DNA of 64,000 bases from Colocasia esculenta (Eukaryota; Streptophyta; Magnoliopsida; Alismatales; Araceae), in assembly GCA_014218235.1 (NCBI GenBank), contig CM024766.1:68747207-68811206 (forward strand), in the 5' to 3' direction. Positions 56,874 to 64,000 of this stretch are shown in pieces. Under the pieces are notes generated by a model. That model was given only the letters and a program-made list of their open reading frames with translations. It was not told the DNA's origin and ran no database searches. The translations under genes and the position numbers were made by a program. The number at the start of each line of letters is the position of its first letter. Positions within the stretch are counted from its first letter, which is position 1.

Positions 56874-58765
56874 TGTTGCCCAGCTAGCTAGCCCAGAGGG
56901 GGGGGTGAATGGGTTATTAAAAATTTGATCTTCGATTAAAACCTGTTCACTAAAAGGATTACACAACAACTTAAATGAAGGTTAGAGTTAGAGGAAATGA
57001 GATAGCAATCACACAAAATACAACCACAAGACAGTAGGATTTTTATCCTGGTTCGGAACTCCTTTCCACAGGAGACCTACGTCCAGTCCCTGAGCAATAC
57101 CTCAGGATTTCACTAATCAAGGGTACAGTCCCTTAAGGACACAACAACACCCAGCTCAGCTGGTCTTCCTTCACACCCGAAGGGAACAACACCCTGGATA
57201 CCACCAGGTCTTCCTTCACACCAGAGGGAACAACACCCTGGATACCACCAGGTCTTCCTTCACCCAGAAGGGAACAACACAAAGAGAGGTTTGAAAGACA
57301 AGCCCCTAGATCAAACTGCAACAAGCAATGATCTGAAGGACCTAGCACTGAGAGCAAAGAATCTAAATCTAGGCTCACTCTCAGAACTACACAAGCTCTC
57401 TTCAAATGATCTTTCACTAGCTAGTAGAGAGCAAAAGAGCAAAAGCTAGAGGAATGAAGTTTTCTGCTCTAAACTTTCTTCAGAAGAATTTGAATGTTTA
57501 TCTTGAACGTTTCTCTTCTTTGTTCTTCTGACTTGTATATATATCTTCAATTTGAAATCTAGACGTTAAAGAGTCTGTTGTCTCTCTTTGAGTAGTCGTT
57601 AGATGAATGACATCTGGAGTCTTGGAAGCTTCCTGTCCTCAGTCTTTTGATTACTTGAGCACGCAAAGAGATGAGATCTTCAAAGATATCCGATGGCTTC
57701 TAAGCTGCCTCTGATGTCAGTCAACGTCAATAGCAATAGTCAAGAAAATAGTAATGCCAAATAGCTTAAGTCTAAAGGACGTTATTAGAGTAGGCACGAT
57801 AAAGGATGATATGGTCTGCATGTATGCAGAGATATGTTCAGATCTCATAAATGCAAAAGCGTCAGAGAGAAATCTACTTGGTCTTTGACTGGTCAATGCT
57901 TTAAGATGAATAAGATATCAAGATATGAAATTGATGACTGTATGACTTATGAAATCGTTATGAGTCATAGCAAATCGTTATAAACACTTATCAAGTCGTT
58001 ATGAACTCTAAAGAAATCGTTGCGCAAAGCAAATCGTTATGAACACTTATCAAGTCGTTACGAATTTCAAAGAAATCGTTACGAGAACTAAAGAAAATCG
58101 TTACGGCTACCAAGTCGTTACGAGTTTCAAAGAAATCGTTACGAGAACTAAAGAAATCGTTACGGCTACCAAGTCGTACGAGTTTCAAAGAAATCGTTAC
58201 GAGAACTAAAGAAATCGTTACGGCTACCAAGTCGTTACGAGTTTTCAAAGAAAACGTTACGAGAACTAAAGAAATCGTTACGGCTACCAAGTCGTTACGA
58301 GTTTCAAAGAAATCGTTACGAGAACTAAAAATCGTTACGGCTACAAGTCGTTACAGTTCAAAGAAATCGTTACGAGAACTTACGAAATCATTACGGCTAG
58401 AAAGTCGTTGTGAGTTCTAAGAAATCGTAAGAGAACTTACGAAATCGTTACGGCTAGAAAGTCGTGTGAGTTCTAAAGAAATCGTTACGAGAACTAAAGA
58501 AATCGTTGCGACATCTTTAAGAAATCGTTGCGGTATCGATTTGATTGAACTTTTCGGTCAGAAGGAAATCGTTCTGCTTATCAATAGAAGTCGATACAAA
58601 GACTGGACAAAGCATGAAATGAGACTTACCTGATTGTCTTGAACTTCCATTTTTCTTTTATTCCTGTTCTCAAAGCTCAAGTAACTCATTAGTACTATTT
58701 TGTTAATCATCAAAATTAATGTGTATAAATAAGTGAAGTAATTTATATGGAAAGTTTGGTCATCA
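56874..58765 (-). repeat. 5' LTR of Sire-B
   Basis: 1892 bp, same ends as 46030-48017. Differences from the other LTR are dominated by single-base deletions in this copy (for example near 57130, 57225, 57260, 57590 and 58170), plus loss of a roughly 60 bp block near 57703. Confidence 0.92.
57955..58530. repeat. CGTTACG tandem array (right Sire-B LTR)
   Basis: The same 59 bp higher-order unit as at 47213-47780, with more one-base losses inside units. Confidence 0.88.
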
Positions 58766-59229
58766 AGTTTCATTTCTTGATCTTTTAATCCTCTGAAGTC
58801 AGTGTGTGTTTGTGCTCAGATTCTTTGTAATCTCTGCAGAAGGTAGTTTTGCATTGCCCCTCCTGTGAAGGGAAGGCCTTGTGAAAGGCAGTCATTGTAC
58901 CCCTGATTAGGGAAGACTTGCTTGGGAGCAAGTGAGTTGTAATTCCTCTCAAGGGTGAGAGAAGGCCAATTTGTTGGCAGTTAGTGGAAATCTCAAGTGG
59001 TCGACTTGAGGACTGGATGTAGGACTTCCATGTGGGAAGGGCCGAACCAGGATAAAATCCTTGTGCATTTCTTTGTATGATTGTTTCCGCCTAGTTTACA
59101 CTTGAATCACACACATCACACTAAGTACTAACATATCCATTTGTGTTTGTGTTTTCAGAAGAATTTTTAAAGATAAAAATCCTATTCACCCCCCCTCTAG
59201 GACTGTTTGTTGGCCATTTCGATCCAACA
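58766..59229 (+). repeat. 3' LTR of Sire-A, second part
   Basis: Starts with the second AGTTT copy and continues the Sire-A LTR from CATTTCTTGATC to GATCCAACA. It aligns with about 16727-17219, with a roughly 25 bp deletion near 58820. It is followed by ATGTG, the outer target duplication. Confidence 0.92.
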
Positions 59230-59234
59230 ATGTG

Positions 59235-59403
59235 TGATGTGAAAGTCCCAAAAGTGGCTTACCTTGCTTGGTCCCCATCCTCCCCTCTTATAACTGAGTC
59301 GAGGGTTTCACTTGCTCTTGCCATCTCCTTCCCTCTTAGACCTCATGGCTCTAGGGTTAGTTGGAGGCTCTCACATGGATAGAGTGGTGTTGGCAAGGGA
59401 CCA
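59235..59403. other. right flank of Sire-A, no feature recognised
   Basis: Short non-coding stretch between the Sire-A target site and the break point of the truncated Tat-like copy. No feature recognised. Confidence 0.5.
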
Positions 59404-60526
59404 CGCAGCATGGCGTTGGGCGGTGGAGAGAAGCTCGACGAGGGTGGAGGGATGCTGCACCCCCAACGTCCTTTGGAGGAAGCCATCGTGAGTTCCTTGG
59501 ATGAGGGCACTGGTGGCTAAGGGGACGTCGAGGCGTGGGATGCGGAGCGCTTCAGCCCGGAACATTTTGATGTAGTCCCAGAGCACCTCGCCCTTCCTCT
59601 GCCGGACAGACAAAAGAGAGGCCATGGTGCCCAGCTGCGACCTTCCTCCCAAGAAGTTATCCCGGAAGGACTTCTTCAACTGGTGGAAGGAGGAGATGGA
59701 GCCTGCGGGGAGGGCTTCGAACCATGCCCGAGCAGTCTCCTTCAAGGTGGCCAGGAAGGCCCGACATTTGGCCGCATCTGATGCTCCGTGAAACACCATG
59801 TGCGACTCAAAAGAGTGGACGTGATCCGCTAGGTCGGAAGTACTATCGTAGGGTGCGATGGTAGGTAGTGGTAGCTTCGGTGAGACCCGGGCTTCCACGA
59901 TCTCCACGGTAAACGGGGAGCGAAAGTCCAGGTCTTCATCCACCGCTGTTTTACCCTCTGCCCTTTGGACCATTGTATCCACGCGACACTCCAGGTCAAC
60001 GACACGGCAGAGGCGCCTGGCCAACTCCTGGTCGGAGTGCACAGAGCCCTCGTGTCTAGACCCATGGGAGTTGGCGCCCACCATGGAACGTGGGGGAGGC
60101 GGGACCACTGCAAAGCGGCGGGGTGAGTTGTCCTACCGCTCCGGTGTCCGGCGCGCCGATGGGGCCCTACGTGATCATCGGGGCGATTCCACATGCTGCT
60201 CCTGCGGTGCTGGAGGGGCGTGAGATATCGTCGATGAGACGACTCCACCTGTTGCTCCAGTGGCGGAGGAATCGTCAGGGCCGGCTGCCTGGCCAACTGG
60301 GCCTGGACCCCTGACAGATCCCTACCAGATGTTGCATCTGTCCCTGGAGCTCTGCTATCTCCTGGGCGGTTGCCGGCACAGCAGCAGCAGGAATACCGCC
60401 GGTTACTCCGGCAGGGGAGATGGCAACGTCAACAGGGGGGACTCGATCGTGCAAGCCAACACGCGACTGTCAAGACCTGGTCACCTGGCTGCCAGGGTTC
60501 TGGTGAGAGGAACGTCCGCGAGCCAT
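59404..60526 (-). pseudogene. Tat-like gag, truncated and frameshifted
   Basis: ATG at 60526 (MARGRSSHQNPGSQV), matching the left copy's MARGRFSYQNVGSRA. Frame changes occur near 60470, 60290 and 60130. From 60108 a frame is open through the gag domain (LPLPTIAPYDSTSDLADHVH, MVFHGASDAAKCRAFLATLK, SFHQLKKSFRDNFLGG) until homology ends. The last residues (WSLANTTLSM) come from unrelated flanking DNA. Confidence 0.85.
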
Positions 60527-60558
60527 GACTGATGTCATTCCCACAGACGGCGCCAAGA

Positions 60559-61353
60559 TGTGGTGGTGTTTCCCTGTTTGGGCCGGAGCCAAATGGGCCT
60601 CCACTGGGAGATGAAGGAAGACGGTCGCCGGTGCAGACAGTAGCCTGCAAAGATCAGAATCGGATCAGAGGGGGGGGCGGTTGAAGAACCGGGGGGAACC
60701 CTCCGATGCCTAAATCAGGTGACTGTAGAAGGGCTTGAGGAAGAAGGGTTCATTGGTGTGTGCCTCACGTGGAGGTGAGTGTTTGGCCATAGTTCCCTTA
60801 CCTTTGTATGGGAGTTATCTGTGCCTTTTATAGGCGAAGGTTCTGAAGAAGGAGAACGTGTTAGCCTTTGATGATGCCGGAAAGGGCACGCCGGTTGGCG
60901 CCCTTAGTGGGGAGTTATCCTTCGAGGCGTCCGTTGAGGGGCCATGCAGTTAATGCTCCTCTTAATCGTGGGGCGCATGCTATGCTGCTACCGTAACTGC
61001 TGCTGGGAGGCGAAGGGCTTCCCTGCTCTTCTTTGGTCGAAAGTACCGAGCAGGGAGTCCGTTCGGTAATTGGGCCGGATGTTCGGTATCTGGTGCTCGG
61101 GGGCACAACTTATGTTGATGGGGCTGCAGCGTGCTTTGAGTAGGACCTGTTCGGTAGGTGGCACTTGGACCGAACAGGTTGCGGGGTGTCCAGCGACTAC
61201 CCTTGGGATCTGGAGGTTGTCCTTGCGTTGAGAACGTGTTCGGAAGTCTTTGGGTTGTACCCGAGGACACGTGGCCTGCTTGTCAGAGCATGATGTGCCG
61301 TGCTGGGTCATGATGGTCCCTGCAAGCCTAGGGGTTTAGAAATAGCCACCATA
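60559..61353 (-). repeat. 5' LTR of the truncated Tat-like copy
   Basis: Plus strand TGTGGTGGTG to AGCCACCATA, 795 bp; the last bases differ from the CCACCACA end of the left copy. A TATAAAAG box lies at 60832-60825 on the minus strand, as in the left LTR. Confidence 0.8.
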
Positions 61354-61408
61354 ATACTTATTGCAGAAATCAACTCTTCACAGCTTGGCATAATCGATGC
61401 ATTCACAC

Positions 61409-61542
61409 CAAAATGCCTTTACATGGGTTAGACTAACCCATGAAAAGGAAGGTCATCTTTGTCCTTAGGCTAAACACACTAACACCTAAGTTAGGCTAAA
61501 CCCCATCATAGGTTAGACTGAACCATGTAAAGGTATTTTATC
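61409..61542. mobile_element. small MITE-like inverted repeat
   Basis: AAAATGCCTTTACATGGGTT on the left and, as reverse complement on the right, AAAATACCTTTACATGGTTC, both continuing into AGACTAACC/AGTCTAACC. Total about 134 bp, non-coding, no clear target duplication. Confidence 0.6.
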
Positions 61543-61906
61543 ATAAAAATATGGGAAAATAATTGGGGGTCCCTGTCAGAGCCTTCTACTTTTTTCCTGG
61601 TCCCTGTCAGAATACCGGTAGATGTAAAGTCCCACTTTTCTCCAGTTTAATTTCATGTCCCTACTTTTCACACGTCACCATTTACGACCCTCCCCCATGA
61701 TTTCCATCTCCTTCGCCTCCGTCTCTTTTTCCCATTCCCGTCTTACCCTTCCTCCTCCTTTTTTCCATCGCATGTTCCCCAAACGACGCTGACGCTTCGA
61801 TGGCCCGTGAACTCTAACTGATGGAAAGTTACATAGCGTGTGTAGAAGTGTTACAGCAACCAATAACATCACTTACAAACAGCGTTCGGAGTACCGTTCT
61901 TCACAC

Positions 61907-61914
61907 TATAAAAG
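61907..61914 (+). promoter_or_regulatory. TATA box upstream of the small unknown ORF
   Basis: TATAAAAG about 100 bases before the ATG at 62007, followed by a pyrimidine-rich leader. Confidence 0.45.
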
Positions 61915-62006
61915 GAACCCAGGGTCATACCTATCCTTCATCACAAGCTTCTAACGCTCTTGTTCTTCCTATCTTTCTTGCTCGTCTTCTTCCTCTTTAT
62001 TCGCAG

Positions 62007-62306
62007 ATGTCTTCATCTAACCATGCTCCCCAGAGGGATGGCATGGCACCTGCCTCACCGGTGCCACCGTCGCCCCCGGCTTCCCCGGCTCTACCTTTCC
62101 CGGAGATGTACATCCCCGACTACTGGAACGGTTTTTACGTTGCGTGGACGATGGCTTTACAGAAAGCCTCTCGGCTATACCACCACAAGGGCCTCACCAA
62201 CATCCTCCCTGACATCGGCCCTAGGGTAGAACACATCTGTTCCTCACCTTCCTCTCATCCCTCCCCGGCCCGCTCCTATTACTTCCATCCCGCGTCCACC
62301 GAGTAA
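62007..62306 (+). CDS. small proline-rich protein of unknown function
   Basis: A 99-residue frame starting MSSSNHAPQRDGMAP. The frame is also open upstream to an ATG at 61821, but that start would place the TATA box inside the coding region, so 62007 is preferred. Residues 13-33 are proline/serine-rich. The middle (MYIPDYWNGFYVAWTMALQK and ASRLYHHKG) is not low complexity and could form helices. The tail is serine/proline-rich. I do not recognise a family. It could be a first exon or the N-terminus of a transposon-borne gene, since it lies between transposon fragments and is followed by low-complexity DNA. No signal peptide or membrane helix is evident. Confidence 0.35.
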   Translation: MSSSNHAPQRDGMAPASPVPPSPPASPALPFPEMYIPDYWNGFYVAWTMALQKASRLYHHKGLTNILPDIGPRVEHICSSPSSHPSPARSYYFHPASTE

Positions 62307-62321
62307 TTGGGTTAGGGAGTT

Positions 62322-62560
62322 TAGAATGTCTCCCTCCCCGACCCGTTCCTCCTCCTCCCCTCCCCTCCCATCCCGGTCACTTCTTTCTCCTCCCCTCCCC
62401 TCCCCTCCCATCCCGGCCCGTTCCTCCTCCTCCTCCCTCCCTCCCTTCTCTGCTGTCCTTATTCCTCCCCTCCCCTCCCATCACTTCTCTTGCTGTCCTT
62501 CTTATTCCCTCCCCTCCCCTCCTATCTCTGCTGTCCTTATTTGTCCCCTCCCCTCCGTTT
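62322..62560. repeat. CT-rich low-complexity block (CCCCTCCCCTCCCATCC type)
   Basis: The plus strand is almost purely C and T with degenerate TCCCCTCCCCTCCCATCCCGG units. Long translations here are compositional. Confidence 0.85.
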
Positions 62561-62639
62561 CATTCCAGTGTCCATGCTATCGGGTTCCGGAGTTTAGATT
62601 GTAACAGTGCTTGTTTATGGAATATACTTATTTTCCTTT

Positions 62640-63164
62640 TATGCAGTCCTTCTGTGGGCTTGTATGTGCTCTCTATGATGCGTGTACGGTAATACTAACA
62701 GGTTCCTCCGAAGCGGTCAAGCTGTACTGCTGGAACTGTAACCCCATAGCATGGACACTGTAATGAAGAAGGGCACATACTGTAATACGAGAAACTATTA
62801 ATGTAATAATGTAGTTGTAGGTTTAGTTCTCGAACTGCATACTGTAATGATAATATGCAGCTATTGTAACAGGTTTGTATGTATATTGTAATAATGTAGT
62901 TGTAGGTGTGCGGTCAAAGCTAAAGGAACGATGTACTACTCGAACTGTAACCTCATAGCATGTATACTATAATGACAATAGGTAAGTACTGTAACAGATT
63001 TCAACTTATACTGTAATAATGTGTTCTGGAACTGTAACAGCCTATCATGTATACTATAAAAGTATACGTAAAAACTGTAACAGGATTCTACATACACTGT
63101 AATGAGGTACGTGTAGCTGGGCGCTCAAGCTGTAAGACTGTACTTCTTCAACTGTAACCTAATA
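62640..63164. repeat. degenerate array of ACTGTAA(C/T) motifs
   Basis: The word CTGTAA recurs about fifteen times at loose 20-60 bp spacing. Longer repeated phrases such as GTAATAATGTAGTTGTAGG (twice) and GAACTGTAACC(T/C)CATAGCATG (twice) point to an old tandem array of about 100-200 bp units. There is no coding content. Confidence 0.6.
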
Positions 63165-64000
63165 TGTAAGGCCCTCGAATTTCCGTCGCATTATTTGTAT
63201 TTGTGTGTGTATGATTGTGCTTGTGTATGTATGTACATATTTACGTACGTATTAGTTAATACAAGTACGTGTGCATATGTTTAGATTAAATATAAATAAC
63301 GTATGTATTGCATGGTGATAGTATGGGTATAATACCATATACATATTGCATGTATATATGCACGGTATGCATGGTTTTCCTGCATATTTCAGAGTTCTGG
63401 CCGAAGGCCATCTTGGCGTCAACCCCAGGCGTTTAGCTGGTGTTAGCGTCCGACATGGACGCCACACTCATCCTGGCGTCCAGTGATATTGACGCCAATT
63501 TCTCTGGCCTGCATGCGCAGCAGAGCTGCAAGCTTCTGAAACAAGAAAGCCCAGCCATTGGGGGTTCTCCCAACGGCTCTGAGGGCTGTCATATCACCCA
63601 AGGAGTGGGTGAGGGGTCTCTCCTTAAGTCTAAAACCGGAGCTCCCCTCCCCCAGCCTCTTTTCACCCTTGCAAGAGGAGAAAAAGAGAAAGAAAAACCC
63701 TAGAGAGAAACTGTGAGAAACCCCCACTTAGCACCCAAAATCCGACCCCCTGGAGCTTGATCTGGCTTTCCACTGCTTCAAGGAGGTTGCTGGACCGACG
63801 AGGAAGGCTTCCCCGACCTCGGCTTGCTGTGGATCTCGCTCAAGACCCAGAGGAAGAAGATCTAGGAGGGAGTTCTGCACTTCTTGGGACAGCCCAATGA
63901 AGCTTCCACCGAGCCCTAGATCCTTTGGAGGAATTTTTAAAAGGCAAGTGACCTATCCATGATGTCCCGTATGAGTCTAGGTCGGTTTTACTATTTTTAT
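63165..64000 (+). repeat. start of another Tek-1-family LTR, runs off right edge
   Basis: TGTAAGGCCCTCGAATTTCCG at 63165 matches the Tek-1 LTR start. The GGCGTC/GACGCC cluster (63413-63500), the CCAGCCATTGGGG phrase, the AAACCCTAG leader and GTTTTACTATTTTTA near the edge occur in the same order as in 23473-24310. It is more diverged than the two Tek-1 LTRs are from each other. Whether it is solo or part of a full element cannot be seen. Confidence 0.88.

Larger units (their letters stand above)
46030..58765 (-). mobile_element. Sire-B: Sirevirus-like Ty1/copia element inside the Sire-A 3' LTR
   Basis: LTRs 46030-48017 and 56874-58765, target duplication AGTTT at 46025-46029 and 58766-58770, 12,736 bp. 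On the minus strand the order is LTR, PBS, gag, protease, integrase, RT, RNase H, extra ORF, purine tract, LTR, the same as in Sire-A. The proteins are clearly homologous to Sire-A but the LTRs are unrelated by eye, so it is a different family. Multiple frameshifts make it defective. It is younger than Sire-A because it lies in that element's LTR. Confidence 0.93.
15127..59229 (+). mobile_element. Sire-A: Sirevirus-like Ty1/copia element split by four later insertions
   Basis: The 5' LTR is 15127-17219. The 3' LTR is in two pieces, 44437-46029 and 58766-59229. Target duplication ATGTG occurs at 15122-15126 and 59230-59234, which shows that both ends belong together across 44 kb. Removing the four inserts and their duplications leaves about 13.1 kb. 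Order: LTR, PBS, gag, protease, integrase, reverse transcriptase, RNase H, a long extra ORF, purine tract, LTR. The DSGCSRHMT protease, the long 2 kb LTRs and the extra 3' ORF are typical of the plant Sirevirus (SIRE/Maximus) lineage. It is dead, with many stops. Confidence 0.92.
59404..61353 (-). mobile_element. truncated second Tat-like Ty3/gypsy copy
   Basis: On the minus strand: 5' LTR (61353 to 60559), TGGCGCCGTCTGTGGG site, and gag down to about 59404, where homology to the left copy stops abruptly after TAQRHAA. Everything downstream (protease, pol, 3' LTR) is missing, so it is a 5' fragment. Confidence 0.85.

Noticed and set aside
62326..62604. Serine/proline-rich plus-strand frame
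   Set aside because: Encoded by the CT-rich low-complexity block.

Overview
This is a plant nuclear window, most likely from a monocot. The reasons are the GC-rich, intron-free AAA-ATPase gene on the left, the Sirevirus-type Ty1/copia elements, the Ty3/gypsy elements with LTRs over 3 kb, and the small inverted-repeat elements with TGTTTGGTTAC ends. The species cannot be fixed by reading alone. Nearly everything is transposable-element DNA. Only one gene is convincingly a host gene: the BCS1-type AAA-ATPase at 4223-5686 (minus). One small unknown ORF with a TATA box (62007-62306) is a weaker candidate.

Layout. 1-2922: 5' part of a Tat-like Ty3/gypsy element on the minus strand, with an uninterrupted gag-protease frame that runs off the left edge. 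2923-6814: AT-rich DNA, the AAA-ATPase gene and a MITE-like block built from GAGTTAAC palindromes. 6815-11799: a complete but decayed Ty1/copia element (minus) with 0.3 kb LTRs. 11800-15126: non-coding DNA with a roughly 1 kb inverted-repeat element carrying a 540 bp G-rich core.

15127-59229 is one old Sirevirus-like copia element, called Sire-A here (plus strand, target duplication ATGTG). It has been split four times: by a minus-oriented gypsy solo LTR (17608-20875), by a Tekay/Del-like gypsy element, Tek-1 (23473-34926, duplication ATAAT), by a solo LTR of a second gypsy family (35646-39181, duplication TTTGT), and by a second Sirevirus, Sire-B (46030-58765, minus, duplication AGTTT), which sits inside the 3' LTR. 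Removing the four inserts leaves an element of about 13.1 kb. 59404-61353 is a truncated second copy of the Tat-like element. 61354-63164 holds a small MITE, the unknown small ORF and two low-complexity arrays. 63165-64000 is the start of another LTR of the Tek-1 family.

Three observations stand out. (1) The Tek-1 gag frame is broken by two phase-0, GT-AG, intron-like segments of about 80 bp that restore the frame if removed. (2) Both Sireviruses carry a long extra ORF between pol and the 3' LTR. In Sire-A it has its own TATA box and a 5'-leader intron ending one base before the ATG. In both elements the LTR palindrome motif also occurs just upstream of this ORF. (3) The gypsy LTRs share a cluster of GGCGTC/GACGCC inverted motifs across two families. 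Many disabling lesions are CAR-to-TAR or CGA-to-TGA changes, as expected from decay of methylated cytosines. Others are single-base deletions that could be assembly errors.
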